A stretch of DNA of 13,518 nt from an uncultured Actinomycetes bacterium (GCA_903918595.1 CAIXFB010000374.1:1-13518); one strand, 5' to 3'; shown: positions 5,286 through 13,518, counted from the stretch's first letter. Made by a program: numbers and translations. The notes: a model not told the origin generated them from the sequence alone.

Positions 5286-6380
5286 CTACGCGCTGATGTC
5301 CGCATATGCGGCAACCAACAGGGTCGGATCTGGACCCTCCCACATTGCCGGCGCTCCCAATCCGTCTAGGACCACAAATCGCAACAGCGAGCCGCGTGCC
5401 TTTTTATCCACCTGCATCGCCGAGTACAACTGGTCCCATCGACCAGCGGGGTACGTCACAGGCAAACCAAGGGCACCCAGAGCTTTCACATGCATCTGGT
5501 AACCATCCTCATCGAGACGGCCACCGAGACGGGCTAACTCTGCGACGTACATCAGGCCAACACTCACCGCGGCCCCATGGCGCCAGCGATAGTTCTCCAA
5601 ACGTTCAACCGCATGACCAAATGTGTGACCGTAATTCAGAACCTCCCGCCCGATCCGCCCGTCTTTCCCGCCGGTCTCAAGAAAATCCTCAGACACTACG
5701 TCGGCTTTCACCTGAACAGCTCTTCGAATCAAATCCGGAAGCAGATCGCCCTGAGTGTTCAGGCATTCTTCTGTTCGTTCAATGATGTCAACCAAGATCG
5801 ATGCATCACTCGTGAGCCCAACTTTCACCACTTCGGCTAACCCAGCGCGAAGATCGTTTTCTGGCAGCGTTTCTAGAGCAGTTACGTCGCATAAAACAGC
5901 CCATGGACTGTAGAAGGCTCCCACCAGATTCTTGCCCGCCTCGGTGTTGATCCCGGTCTTTCCGCCCACCGCTGCATCGACCATTCCGAGAACGGTTGTC
6001 GGTATGTGAATAAGCCGCACACCTCGCAACCATGTAGCAGCAACAAATCCAGCGAGATCGGTCGTTGCTCCACCGCCCATACCGACAATGGAGTCCGATC
6101 GGGTGAATCCAGAAGCGCCCAGTGCATTCCAGCAGAACGCCGCAACGTCTGAGGTCTTCGCGTCTTCAGCTTCGGGGATTTCAAGAAGAATCACTTCGAA
6201 ACCTGAATCGACGAGATCGGATTGAATTGCATCGGCGGATGCGCGCAAGGCACCTGGGTGGATAACGGCAACTCGTTGAGATCCCTCGAGCCGCTCCGCC
6301 AAATCACCCAATAAACCCCGACCGATAATTACCTCGTACGTGCGTTCGGCATGAACAGGAACGACGAACCTTTCAGTCAT
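5286..6380 (-). CDS. aroB: 3-dehydroquinate synthase
   Basis: AroB cyclises DAHP to 3-dehydroquinate using NAD and a divalent metal. The 364-residue protein shows the nucleotide-binding GMGGGATTDLAGFVAATWLRG segment (100-120), IPTTVLGMVDAAVGGKTGIN (126-145) and the metal ligands E183 (GLAEVVKVG), H252 (NYGHTFGHA) and H268 (RHGAAV), whose spacing matches the family. K141 and the neighbouring residues complete the active site. The ATG at 6378-6380 overlaps the aroK stop codon as ATGA and has a GGAG ribosome binding site 8 nt upstream. It sits between the kinase and dehydratase genes, so three pathway enzymes are made in order from one transcript. Confidence 0.97.
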   Translation of the reverse strand: MTERFVVPVHAERTYEVIIGRGLLGDLAERLEGSQRVAVIHPGALRASADAIQSDLVDSGFEVILLEIPEAEDAKTSDVAAFCWNALGASGFTRSDSIVGMGGGATTDLAGFVAATWLRGVRLIHIPTTVLGMVDAAVGGKTGINTEAGKNLVGAFYSPWAVLCDVTALETLPENDLRAGLAEVVKVGLTSDASILVDIIERTEECLNTQGDLLPDLIRRAVQVKADVVSEDFLETGGKDGRIGREVLNYGHTFGHAVERLENYRWRHGAAVSVGLMYVAELARLGGRLDEDGYQMHVKALGALGLPVTYPAGRWDQLYSAMQVDKKARGSLLRFVVLDGLGAPAMWEGPDPTLLVAAYADISA

Positions 6381-6886
6381 GCTGCATTCTCCAACCAGGA
6401 AGTGACGTCGTCCGCAATTGCGCGGACTGGACGTCCTGAGGTGTCAACTACTAGGTCCGCTACCTCTTCATACAGAGGTGTGCGCTCTTCTAGGAGCTTC
6501 ATCATGGTTCCTCGAACGTTTCCGAGTAGCAGCGGACGTGACCCTGTCATTCCCACCCGACTGGCTGCATCTCCCGCGGTCACCTGCAGCCAAATCACGG
6601 TGCAGTCTCGAACAAGGTTTCTCGTTGCATCGGAGAGCAATGCACCACCACCAAGAGACACAATGCCGGTGGACGTGGCTATTGCCTCAGCCACCACGGA
6701 TTCTTCGAGTGCCCGGAATTCGGGTTCGCCTTGATTGATGAAAATGTCTGCGACGCTCATGCCTGCACGGGCTTCAATCGCTTGATCCGTGTCAAGAAAA
6801 GGCACATTGAGTCGTTCTGCAACACGTCTGCCTACCGTCGATTTGCCAGACCCAGGGGCGCCGACAAATATCGCTCGGGGTGCCAT
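6377..6886 (-). CDS. aroK: Shikimate kinase
   Basis: The enzyme phosphorylates shikimate at the 3-hydroxyl with ATP. The 169-residue P-loop kinase has Walker A GAPGSGKST (9-17), the shikimate-binding DTD with D34, R58 in EFRALEE, GGG at 79-81, lid arginine R117 in SRPLL and R135 in ERTPLYEEVA. All of these agree with well-studied actinobacterial shikimate kinases. The start ATG at 6884-6886 shares one base with the aroC stop (TGATG), indicating termination-reinitiation coupling, and the 3' end overlaps the aroB start by four bases. No sign of the aroK-aroB fusion found in some organisms. Confidence 0.97.
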   Translation of the reverse strand: MAPRAIFVGAPGSGKSTVGRRVAERLNVPFLDTDQAIEARAGMSVADIFINQGEPEFRALEESVVAEAIATSTGIVSLGGGALLSDATRNLVRDCTVIWLQVTAGDAASRVGMTGSRPLLLGNVRGTMMKLLEERTPLYEEVADLVVDTSGRPVRAIADDVTSWLENAA

Positions 6887-8064
6887 CAGCGAATCGACAG
6901 ATTGCTGAGATACCCGTCAACATTTCGCGAAGTCTCTGCAACGCTGTCGCCACCGAACTTCTCTTGCATCGCATCCGCGAGGACTAGTGCCACCATCGCC
7001 TCAGCCACCACTCCGGCGGCTGGGACTGCGCACACGTCAGATCGTTGGTTGATAGCCGATGCGGCCTCACCGGTGCTGACATCTACCGTTCGCAGCGCCC
7101 GGGGCACAGTTGAGATCGGCTTCATGGCTGCCCGAACACGCAACACCTCGCCGGTGCTCATTCCACCTTCGGTGCCACCTGATCGCCCGGATGCTCGCTC
7201 AAGGCCATCTTCACCAATCACGATTTCATCATGGGCTGCCGAACCACGTGCGGCAGCCAGATCGAAACCGTCGCCTACCTCAACGCCCTTGATCGCTTGA
7301 ATCCCCATGAGTGCTGCAGCGAGACGCGCATCGAGGCGACGATCCCAATGCACGTGCGAGCCAAGGCCAGGGGGTAGCCCGTAAACGAGTACCTCGATAA
7401 CCCCGCCCAGCGTGTCGCCTTCTTTTTGCGCCGCGCTTACTTCGGACTCCATGGCCTTGGCGGCATTTTCATCAAAGCACCGGACCGGGCTCTCATCGAC
7501 TGAGGCTGCATCAGTTGGCAGAGGAAGAATCTGGGAGTCGGATGTGGCTGTACCGATTTGCACGATGTGGCTGAGCACCGATGCCCCACACACTTGCTTC
7601 AGATAGGCCTTAGCAATAGCTCCCAAGGCAACCCTTGCTGCCGTTTCGCGGGCACTGGCGCGCTCCAGAATCGGGCGGGCATCATCAAACCCGTACTTCT
7701 GCATGCCGACAAGATCTGCATGACCGGGCCGTGGTCTGGTCAGGGGCGCGTTTCGCGCCAACCCCTCCAACTGCTCGGCACTCACAGGATCTGGGGCCAT
7801 GACCACATCCCACTTAGGCCATTCAGTATTGGCTACCTCTATGGCGATGGGACCACCCATGCTCACTCCGTGGCGAATGCCACCGACGATGGATACCTCA
7901 TCGCGCTCAAATTTCATGCGGGCACCGCGACCGACTCCGAGTCTGCGGCGGGCAAGGTCATCGCCGATATCTGCGCTGTTCACTTCAATCCCCGCAGGCA
8001 GTCCCTCAACTATGGCAACGAGTGCCGGACCATGGGACTCTCCTGCTGTCAGCCAACGCACCAT
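6886..8064 (-). CDS. aroC: Chorismate synthase
   Basis: AroC converts EPSP to chorismate, the last common step of aromatic synthesis, with reduced FMN. The 392-residue protein carries the three family signatures: GESHGPALVAIVEGLPAG near residue 8, the central KYGFDDARPILERASARETAARVA and the C-terminal SGRSGGTEGGMSTGE. Conserved RRRLGVGRGARM (FMN and substrate binding) follows the first signature. The ATG at 8062-8064 has AAAGGA at 8072-8077, spaced 7 nt. The gene is 54 nt downstream of the prepilin peptidase gene and overlaps aroK by one base. Confidence 0.98.
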   Translation of the reverse strand: MVRWLTAGESHGPALVAIVEGLPAGIEVNSADIGDDLARRRLGVGRGARMKFERDEVSIVGGIRHGVSMGGPIAIEVANTEWPKWDVVMAPDPVSAEQLEGLARNAPLTRPRPGHADLVGMQKYGFDDARPILERASARETAARVALGAIAKAYLKQVCGASVLSHIVQIGTATSDSQILPLPTDAASVDESPVRCFDENAAKAMESEVSAAQKEGDTLGGVIEVLVYGLPPGLGSHVHWDRRLDARLAAALMGIQAIKGVEVGDGFDLAAARGSAAHDEIVIGEDGLERASGRSGGTEGGMSTGEVLRVRAAMKPISTVPRALRTVDVSTGEAASAINQRSDVCAVPAAGVVAEAMVALVLADAMQEKFGGDSVAETSRNVDGYLSNLSIR

Positions 8065-8071
8065 GACTCCA

Positions 8072-8077
8072 TCCTTT
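8072..8077 (-). promoter_or_regulatory. Shine-Dalgarno of aroC
   Basis: AAAGGA on the minus strand lies 7 nt before the ATG at 8064, one of the few clear ribosome binding sites in the cluster. It shows that aroC has its own initiation after a 54-nt gap rather than coupling to the gene before it. Confidence 0.65.
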
Positions 8078-8118
8078 CATGAAGGCGCCCTGACAGCGAC
8101 GGGCGCTCGCAGAAGGTG

Positions 8119-8616
8119 CTATCCGTCTCTGCTGCTGATCAGCGCACCGGCCAAAGCGCCTATCACCATTGCTGGCCCGAACGCCATAGCTCGATCGCTC
8201 CGCTTTTGGCCGGTCGATACCGGCCAGAACGACGCTGACGCCGCCAGCAAAAATGCCACAAGCGTTCCCCACCACAGGGCACTCCAGGAAAGTGATCCCA
8301 AATACAGGCCCACCACCCCCGCATATTTGACATCTCCCATACCAATGCCACCGAGAAGATGAAGAACGCCGTACGCCAGTACCAAAGTGAAAGCTCCAAG
8401 TACGGCAGAAGTGAATTGGGAGAGCGAGTGGTGTAACAGTCCGTGAAAGAGGAGCAAGAGAGAACCAACAACGAAGGTGAGCCCCACGAGAACGTTTGGC
8501 AGCCGATGGATACGCACATCGATTGCCGCAAGAAGGACACCAGTGAGAACGAACCAGAACCAAAAGAGAAACATCAAGGCTGACATTGGGCTCATCGCTA
8601 GCGCCGACTCAGTCAT
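8119..8616 (-). CDS. A24 prepilin/preflagellin leader peptidase, short form
   Basis: This is a 165-residue integral membrane protein with about five to six hydrophobic helices. The two catalytic aspartates of the A24 family are visible: D33 in AAIDVRIHRLPN and D95 in GIGMGDVKYAGVVGLYLG. The C-terminal FGPAMVIGAL motif is also typical. It lacks the N-terminal cysteine-rich methyltransferase domain of full PilD, as do CpaA/TadV-type and many actinobacterial enzymes. Its role is to cut class III signal peptides from type IV or Tad pilins at the membrane; no pilin gene lies in this window. Its place between aroE and aroC is common in actinomycetes and does not imply an aromatic function. The ATG at 8616 is favoured by a TAGCGT box 6 nt upstream; ATGs at 8595 and 8586 are in-frame alternatives. 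Confidence 0.88.
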   Translation of the reverse strand: MTESALAMSPMSALMFLFWFWFVLTGVLLAAIDVRIHRLPNVLVGLTFVVGSLLLLFHGLLHHSLSQFTSAVLGAFTLVLAYGVLHLLGGIGMGDVKYAGVVGLYLGSLSWSALWWGTLVAFLLAASASFWPVSTGQKRSDRAMAFGPAMVIGALAGALISSRDG

Positions 8617-8622
8617 AGTCGA

Positions 8623-8628
8623 ACGCTA
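8623..8628 (-). promoter_or_regulatory. Possible leaderless promoter of the A24 peptidase gene
   Basis: TAGCGT on the minus strand ends 6 nt before the ATG at 8616, so a transcript would begin at the start codon. A TTGAAC (-35-like) lies at 8649-8654, 20 nt upstream, slightly far. There is no Shine-Dalgarno before any candidate ATG, and the 72-nt gap after aroE is the largest inside the cluster, both consistent with an internal promoter here. Confidence 0.38.
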
Positions 8629-8688
8629 GGTCGACCCCTCGCCAAAAGGTTCAACTCATTTGCTGAGTGTGGATTATTCATGAGCGCA

Positions 8689-9477
8689 TTACGCGGAATT
8701 CAAAGCTGCTGCCATTACCTCAACGGGTGCTGCCATCCCGGTCATGAGTTGCACCTGCTCAACTGCTTGCCAGAGCAGGAGATCGCGGCCACTTGCTACC
8801 GGCCCGCGCCACGCCTCCGATAACACAGTCGGCCATGGGTGATACGAAACATCCAAGAGGGCACCCTCCCCTGCCACCTCGGCCCACGAATCTGCAGCAG
8901 GAAAGGGCACCGTGGCGATCAACACTTCAACGTCGGCTAGAGCACTCACTGGCTCTAGGGAGGCCACCTCGACTCGGACGCTCCACTGACTGGCCCACCG
9001 AACAAATTCCTCCCCCGCAATGGGTCGTCGGACGCAGACGGTCACAGAATCAACACCTAGTTCAGCGAGTGCGGCAAATGCACTGCGGGCGGTGGCTCCT
9101 CCGCCCAGAATTGTTGCTTTCGCAAAGGAGTTTACCCCGATGGCGCGAAGGGAATTGCACATTCCCAGTACATCGGTGTTGTCGGCACGCCAGCGCCCAT
9201 TGGCGTGAATGAGCGTGTTGGCTGCCCCAACTTTGGTGGCCAGATCACTGGCTTCATCGGCGTTCGCCAATGCAACCTCTTTTAACGGCATAGTCACCGA
9301 GAGTCCCCGCCAGGACGAGTCCAGTCCTGCGAAAAAGGCTGGAAAGGTATCAACGGTCTGCTCGATCGCTTCGTAGGTCCAGTCCAGCCCTAATGCCAGA
9401 TACGCAGCCCTGTGCAGCACCGGCGACAAAGAATGGGCGATAGGGGAACCCACAACAGCAGCATGCGAGTTCATCAT
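8689..9477 (-). CDS. aroE: Shikimate dehydrogenase
   Basis: AroE reduces 3-dehydroshikimate to shikimate with NADPH. The 262-residue protein has the N-terminal substrate domain with VVGSPIAHSLSPVLHRAAY (8-26, Ser16 and Ser18 for shikimate), SVTMPLKE with catalytic K66, AANTL with N87 and NTDVLGM with D102. The NADP-binding domain starts at ILGGGATARSAF (123-134), and LLWQAVEQVQLMTG closes the substrate site. The first ATG (9477) overlaps the mltG stop as ATGA; the adjacent second ATG (9474) is better spaced from AGGG and may be the true start, one residue shorter. Confidence 0.95.
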   Translation of the reverse strand: MMNSHAAVVGSPIAHSLSPVLHRAAYLALGLDWTYEAIEQTVDTFPAFFAGLDSSWRGLSVTMPLKEVALANADEASDLATKVGAANTLIHANGRWRADNTDVLGMCNSLRAIGVNSFAKATILGGGATARSAFAALAELGVDSVTVCVRRPIAGEEFVRWASQWSVRVEVASLEPVSALADVEVLIATVPFPAADSWAEVAGEGALLDVSYHPWPTVLSEAWRGPVASGRDLLLWQAVEQVQLMTGMAAPVEVMAAALNSA

Positions 9478-10565
9478 GATCCCTGCTGCAGGTTGTCCCT
9501 GAACTGCTGCTTCAGTTTCAGGAAACGCTCGTAGGTTTTTGCAAACTTCGTTTCAGTTGAATTTGGACCCACTGCGACAAAGTAAAGCCACTCGCTCTTC
9601 GCAGGATTTAAGGCTGCCTCAATCGCGGCATCGCCGGGTGAATTAATCGGAGTTGGGGGCAAACCCTTGTTGGCATATGTGTTGTAGAGCGAGTCAGTTT
9701 CGATCTGTTCTGCAGTTAACTGAAGTTCATTGATACCTAGCGCGTAGGAAACAGTGGAATCAAACTGCAGGGGCATATCTCGTTCAAGCCGGTTGTAGAC
9801 CACTGCAGCGGCCTTTGCGAAATCTTCGGGGGCGACTTCGGCCTCAACGAGTGATGCCACGATCAAGACGTCATACGGTGACCGGCCTGCAGCATCTGCT
9901 CTGGTCTCCAGGTCCAGATTTACCGAAGACACGCCAAAACGATTCACGAGGGCTGCTAGCAGCCCCTCGGCCGTTTCAGCACCCGTGAGTTCATAGGTGG
10001 CAGGGAACATGAATCCCTCTGGGCGCTCCTCTGCCCACCGCGGAAGTCCTAACTCTTGCGGAGCCTGCAGAACCTGATCAAAGTCCGCACGCGGCAAACC
10101 CGATGATTCCGTCAAGATGTCGACCGTCTGATCTAGTCGCAGACCCTCGGGCAGCACCATGCGCGAATTGGCCCGCGATGCTGGATCGAGCATCAGTTCG
10201 AGAGCCAACGCGCCGCTCATTTCCTCACGCAGTTCATAACTGCCTGGTCCTATTCGCGCAGCCCGCTCATCCATTTCGGCAGCTTCAATAAAGGCACCTG
10301 CAGTGAGCACTACACCCGCATCGACAAGCCTTTGTCCTATTGCGGTCAGGCTGTCTCCCGACTCGACAATGACCACGACGGAGCCAGTCCCGCCGCCCTC
10401 GTAATCCGTGGGGCCTGAATCTGCCGTCACGGCACGAAACACCAAGAAGCCAAAGGCCACAAAAAGAAGTACAACGACGACGCCAACCACCCGTCGGAGG
10501 ATGCTGTTCTTGTTTCGCGAGGGTTGTACTTCTTCGCTCGTGAAAAAAGCGTCCAACTGACTCAT
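9474..10565 (-). CDS. mltG: Endolytic murein transglycosylase MltG (YceG-like)
   Basis: MltG cleaves nascent peptidoglycan strands at the membrane and is thought to set glycan length. The 363-residue protein has a cytoplasmic N-terminus, one membrane helix at about residues 24-46, a LysM-like segment (VVVIVESGDSLTAIGQRLVDAGVV, about 63-86) and the YceG catalytic domain. Catalytic E241 lies in IVASLVEAEV, with the conserved VYNRLERDMPLQFDSTVSYALG and YNTYANKGLPPTPINSPG stretches after it; the last is the most diagnostic part. The ATG at 10563-10565 overlaps the ruvX stop (ATGA), and GAGGAA (10573-10578) is spaced 7 nt upstream. The first acidic residue pair differs slightly from the common VEKE form (VEAE), leaving the catalytic glutamate intact. 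Confidence 0.95.
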   Translation of the reverse strand: MSQLDAFFTSEEVQPSRNKNSILRRVVGVVVVLLFVAFGFLVFRAVTADSGPTDYEGGGTGSVVVIVESGDSLTAIGQRLVDAGVVLTAGAFIEAAEMDERAARIGPGSYELREEMSGALALELMLDPASRANSRMVLPEGLRLDQTVDILTESSGLPRADFDQVLQAPQELGLPRWAEERPEGFMFPATYELTGAETAEGLLAALVNRFGVSSVNLDLETRADAAGRSPYDVLIVASLVEAEVAPEDFAKAAAVVYNRLERDMPLQFDSTVSYALGINELQLTAEQIETDSLYNTYANKGLPPTPINSPGDAAIEAALNPAKSEWLYFVAVGPNSTETKFAKTYERFLKLKQQFRDNLQQGS

Positions 10566-11002
10566 TGTTCGCTTCCTCTCTTTTGACCATCAACATACGA
10601 CTGCAACAGGACAACGGCTGAAGCGCTATCGATAACTGCTCGAGAAGTCTTGATTGACCGTCCGGCTTCCCGCAGACCCCTTTGTGCCTGAACCGTACTG
10701 AGTCGCTCGTCGACGAAGACAACCGGAATTTCGGTGCATTGAGCCAGGTTGTGCGCCCAGTCTCGAGCGGTATTGGCAGCCTGGCCCTCGACACCATTGA
10801 GTCCGATAGGAAGCCCCACGACGATCTCTACCGCATCCAATTCTCGCGCAATGTCCGCAACGCGGGCCACCGCTCCATCACCAGCAAGCACAGCCTCTAA
10901 TGGGGTGGCAAGAATTCCGTGGGGGTCACTACGGGCAAGCCCAATGCGCACAGATCCCACATCAACGGCGAGTCGAACTCCGGGAATCACCACTTGATTC
11001 AC
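10562..11002 (-). CDS. ruvX: RuvX/YqgF family RNase H-fold nuclease
   Basis: The 146-residue protein has the RNase H-like fold with acidic residues D14 (AVDVGSVRIGLARSD), E99 (VDERLSTVQA) and D125 (VIDSASAVVLLQSY), plus VVGLPIGLNGVEG at 61-73. Family members are described as putative pre-16S rRNA processing nucleases or Holliday-junction resolvases; the sequence does not tell which. The start is GTG at 11000-11002, sharing four bases with the alaS stop (GTGA), with no ribosome binding site, so coupling to alaS is likely. Two further GTG codons follow at codons 4 and 5. The alaS-ruvX-mltG order is conserved in actinobacteria. Confidence 0.94.
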   Translation of the reverse strand: MNQVVIPGVRLAVDVGSVRIGLARSDPHGILATPLEAVLAGDGAVARVADIARELDAVEIVVGLPIGLNGVEGQAANTARDWAHNLAQCTEIPVVFVDERLSTVQAQRGLREAGRSIKTSRAVIDSASAVVLLQSYVDGQKRGSEQ

Positions 11003-13518
11003 GATACGGGAAGGTTGCCCATCCGGGTCAGGACCGCAGACAGCGCGTCGTCCATTTTGCTGACATCAGTGCCACCACCTTGGGCCATGTCATCCTTTCC
11101 TCCACCGCGACCACCCAGAGGCTCAAGCATTGCCTTCATCACCATATTGGCAGTGGCACCTAGAGCAATTGCTGAATCGTTGGCAGCTGAGATGGCCGCA
11201 ACTTTGCCGTCAACGTCTGAAACACCCGCGAGGACGCTGGGTATATCGGGCTTGATCTTCGCTTTCGCCCGGGTGACCAACTCGCGCAAATCCGATCCGG
11301 ACGTGCCAGCTGGCGCTGTGAAGGTCCACACTCGAATGCCGTTGACGTCTCGGCCCTCGCCCAGGATTCCATCCATGCTCGCAGTGAGTTGTGCACTACG
11401 AACTTTCGCCATGTCGCGCTCAGCATCTTTCAACGAAACCAAAGTTCGTTCCACCCGATCCATCAATTGATCAGAGGGCACTTTGAGCAACTCAGTGAGT
11501 CGAGACACCAAAATATGTTCACGGGCTAAAAAGTCATACGCATCAACGCCAACAAGGGCCTCAACTCGACGCACCCCTGCACCGATCGAGCCCTCAGACA
11601 GGAACGTGACCACACCTAGCTGGCCGGAACGCTGGGCATGGGTGCCTCCGCACAACTCATGAGCCCAGTCACCGACAGACACGACACGAACTTCGGAGCC
11701 GTACTTTTCACCGAACAGCGCCATTGCACCCATCGCTTTGGCCTGTTCCTGAGACATCAGGTGCGCTGAGACATCAAGGTCCTCAATGAGCACCGAATTG
11801 ACCCGTTGCTCAACATCTTGCAGAACCCTCTGGCTCACAGGCTCAGGGCTCGGAAAATCAAAACGCAAACGGCCTGGTGCATTTTCAGATCCCATTTGGG
11901 TCGCGGTTTCGCCCAGTTGTTCACGGAATGCGCGGTGGATCATGTGCGTTGCGGTATGCGCCCGAGAAATTGCTTTGCGGCGCGCTGTGTCGACTCGAGC
12001 CATCACGCTCTGGCCCGCAGTGATCTCTCCATCGACAACCCGAGCACGATGGATGAATAAACCTGGCACCGGAGTTTGAACGTCGTAGACCTCGATCGTG
12101 CAGCCCGCAGAAACGAGGGAGCCATGATCACCCAACTGACCGCCTGCCTCAGCGTAAAAGGGTGAACGATTCAGCACTATCTCCACCAAATCACCAGGGT
12201 GGGCAACGGGGACTGCAACCCCATCCCGAACAATCCCGATGACCGTGGACTCCGCATCAATGAGGTCATAGCCCACAAAAGTTGTCAGCCCGCCCTTTTC
12301 CAGGATCTCCCGGTAGGCAGTGGTGGCCGCAAATCCACTCTTGCGAGCAACCGCATCGGCCTTTGCCCGTTCCCGCTGCTGGCCCATGAGGTTTCGGAAT
12401 CCGGCTTCATCGACATCGAGCCCTGCTTCAGCTGCCATCTCGAGCGTGAGATCGATGGGAAATCCGTGCGTATCGTGGAGAGCGAAAGCCTTCTCCCCCG
12501 TCAAAACAGCACCACCTGTTGAGCGGAGTTCCGTTACGGCGGTATCAAAAAGGGTCGTCCCGGCTCTTAAAGTCTGCAGAAAAGATGCTTCCTCAGCGAC
12601 GGACACGGTGCGAATGCGGCTCGCTTCGTCGTTCAGCTCTGGATACTGCGGGGCCATTGACAAAATAGTCGAATCGACCAATTCACCCATCGTGGCCTCG
12701 TGAGCGCCGAGCAGTCGCATATTGCGAATCACCCTTCGCATCAAGCGTCGAAGCACATATCCGCGACCTTCATTTCCGGGAACAACCCCGTCGCCAATAA
12801 GAAATGCGGTGGTGCGGGAATGGTCTGCAACGACCCGCAACAAAATATCGTCGCGTTCAGATTTTCCGTACGTCGTCCCAGTGAGTTCGCAAGCGCGATC
12901 CAATATGCCGCGCGTTGTATCGATCTCATAAATGTTGTCGACACCTTGCAGTAGCGCGGCCATTCTTTCCAGGCCCATGCCGGTGTCAATGTTCTTTGCG
13001 GGTAGTTCACCCAGAATCGGGTACCCCTCCTTGCCGGGACCCTCACCCCGTTCGAACTGCATGAAGACGAGATTCCACACCTCAAGGTAACGATTCTCAT
13101 CGGCGATTGGTCCGCCTTCGAGCCCGTGCTCGGGGCCGCGATCAAAGTAAATTTCTGAGCAGGGGCCACAAGGACCCGGAACACCCATCGACCAGTAGTT
13201 GTCAATCTGGCCGCGGCGCTGGATGCGATCTAGCGGTATTCCCACCTGCTTGTGCCAAATGTCGATTGCTTCGTCGTCGTCGAGGTACACGGTGACCCAA
13301 AGCCGCTCTTCGGGAAACCCGTAGCCGCCGTCCGAGATGGGCTTCGTGAGTAACTCCCACGCCAGGGGAATCGCGGTCTCTTTGAAGTAGTCACCAAATG
13401 AGAAATTGCCCGCCATTTGAAAGAACGACGCATGCCGGGTGGTCTTACCGACCTCCTCGATATCGAGGGTCCGGACGACCTTTTGCACACTTGTGGCTCT
13501 CGGGTACGGGGCTGGAGC
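10999..13518 (-). CDS. alaS: Alanyl-tRNA synthetase, N-terminus cut by window edge
   Basis: AlaRS charges tRNA-Ala and clears mischarged serine or glycine. The reading frame runs through the right edge of the window (APAPYPRATSVQ precedes the first in-frame GTG at 13486-13488), so the start lies outside; by comparison with the family roughly 40-55 residues are missing. In the 839 residues visible, the class II catalytic core includes RTLDIEEVGKTTRH, GNFSFGDYFK and the NIDTGMGLERM motif. The editing domain holds the zinc-site HTATH (about 521-525) and CGGTH (about 622-627 in window numbering). The C-Ala domain ends with the glycine-rich GGRGGGKDDMAQGGG. It opens the twelve-gene minus-strand cluster and overlaps ruvX by four bases. 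The usual VQKCVRT is VQKVVRT here, a minor substitution. Confidence 0.97.
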   Translation of the reverse strand, partial: APAPYPRATSVQKVVRTLDIEEVGKTTRHASFFQMAGNFSFGDYFKETAIPLAWELLTKPISDGGYGFPEERLWVTVYLDDDEAIDIWHKQVGIPLDRIQRRGQIDNYWSMGVPGPCGPCSEIYFDRGPEHGLEGGPIADENRYLEVWNLVFMQFERGEGPGKEGYPILGELPAKNIDTGMGLERMAALLQGVDNIYEIDTTRGILDRACELTGTTYGKSERDDILLRVVADHSRTTAFLIGDGVVPGNEGRGYVLRRLMRRVIRNMRLLGAHEATMGELVDSTILSMAPQYPELNDEASRIRTVSVAEEASFLQTLRAGTTLFDTAVTELRSTGGAVLTGEKAFALHDTHGFPIDLTLEMAAEAGLDVDEAGFRNLMGQQRERAKADAVARKSGFAATTAYREILEKGGLTTFVGYDLIDAESTVIGIVRDGVAVPVAHPGDLVEIVLNRSPFYAEAGGQLGDHGSLVSAGCTIEVYDVQTPVPGLFIHRARVVDGEITAGQSVMARVDTARRKAISRAHTATHMIHRAFREQLGETATQMGSENAPGRLRFDFPSPEPVSQRVLQDVEQRVNSVLIEDLDVSAHLMSQEQAKAMGAMALFGEKYGSEVRVVSVGDWAHELCGGTHAQRSGQLGVVTFLSEGSIGAGVRRVEALVGVDAYDFLAREHILVSRLTELLKVPSDQLMDRVERTLVSLKDAERDMAKVRSAQLTASMDGILGEGRDVNGIRVWTFTAPAGTSGSDLRELVTRAKAKIKPDIPSVLAGVSDVDGKVAAISAANDSAIALGATANMVMKAMLEPLGGRGGGKDDMAQGGGTDVSKMDDALSAVLTRMGNLPVS

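Noticed and set aside
6886..6888. Possible frameshift or gene fusion between aroC and aroK
   Set aside because: The TGATG overlap is a normal coupled stop-start; both proteins have complete ends and normal lengths.
7799..8362. Open 187-codon frame on the plus strand across the aroC start
   Set aside because: It crosses two supported minus-strand genes and their gap; the translation is low in order-forming motifs and looks like a shadow of high-GC codon use.

Overview
This 13.5-kb window looks like a chromosomal core region of an actinomycete (Actinomycetota) with moderately high GC. The evidence is the gene order alaS-ruvX-mltG-aroE-A24 peptidase-aroC-aroK-aroB-aroQ-M24 peptidase-efp-nusB, which is characteristic of that phylum, together with an ANTAR response regulator of the PdtaR type, frequent GTG starts and TANNNT promoter boxes directly upstream of start codons. 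I cannot name the genus from sequence alone. The DNA is almost fully coding; no gap between genes exceeds 150 bases. I see no insertion sequence, phage gene or CRISPR array.

Layout. (1) 1-384, plus strand: the C-terminal third of a LivF-type ABC ATPase, cut by the window edge. (2) 503-1846, minus strand: a lipoprotein substrate-binding protein of the LivK type, converging on livF and ending in a strong intrinsic terminator. (3) 1847-1994: the livK upstream region, carrying two 20-bp repeats exactly 40 bp apart that resemble nitrogen-regulator (GlnR-type) boxes. (4) 1995-2597, minus strand: pdtaR, a REC-ANTAR antiterminator protein. (5) 2671-2744, plus strand: a 74-nt tRNA with anticodon CAA (leucine) but a class I body with a 5-nt variable loop. 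(6) 2760-13518, minus strand: twelve consecutive genes, from alaS (cut by the right edge) to nusB.

The long minus-strand cluster reads alaS, ruvX, mltG, aroE, an A24 prepilin peptidase, aroC, aroK, aroB, aroQ, an M24 aminopeptidase, efp, nusB. Most neighbours overlap by 1-4 bases or sit within about 20 bases of each other, so it is probably one or two operons; a possible internal leaderless promoter precedes the prepilin peptidase. Five shikimate-pathway genes cover 3-dehydroquinate synthase (AroB), dehydratase (AroQ), shikimate dehydrogenase (AroE), shikimate kinase (AroK) and chorismate synthase (AroC); DAHP synthase and EPSP synthase (AroA) are not in the window. The others serve translation (AlaRS, EF-P), transcription and rRNA antitermination (NusB), RNA or DNA maintenance (RuvX) and cell-wall synthesis (MltG).

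Most of this is ordinary housekeeping sequence. The items worth a second look are the class I-shaped tRNA-Leu(CAA), the paired operator-like repeats upstream of livK, the leaderless-promoter geometry at two genes, and the join between the aro-efp-nusB block and the tRNA-pdtaR-liv block. I found no convincing new multi-gene system.
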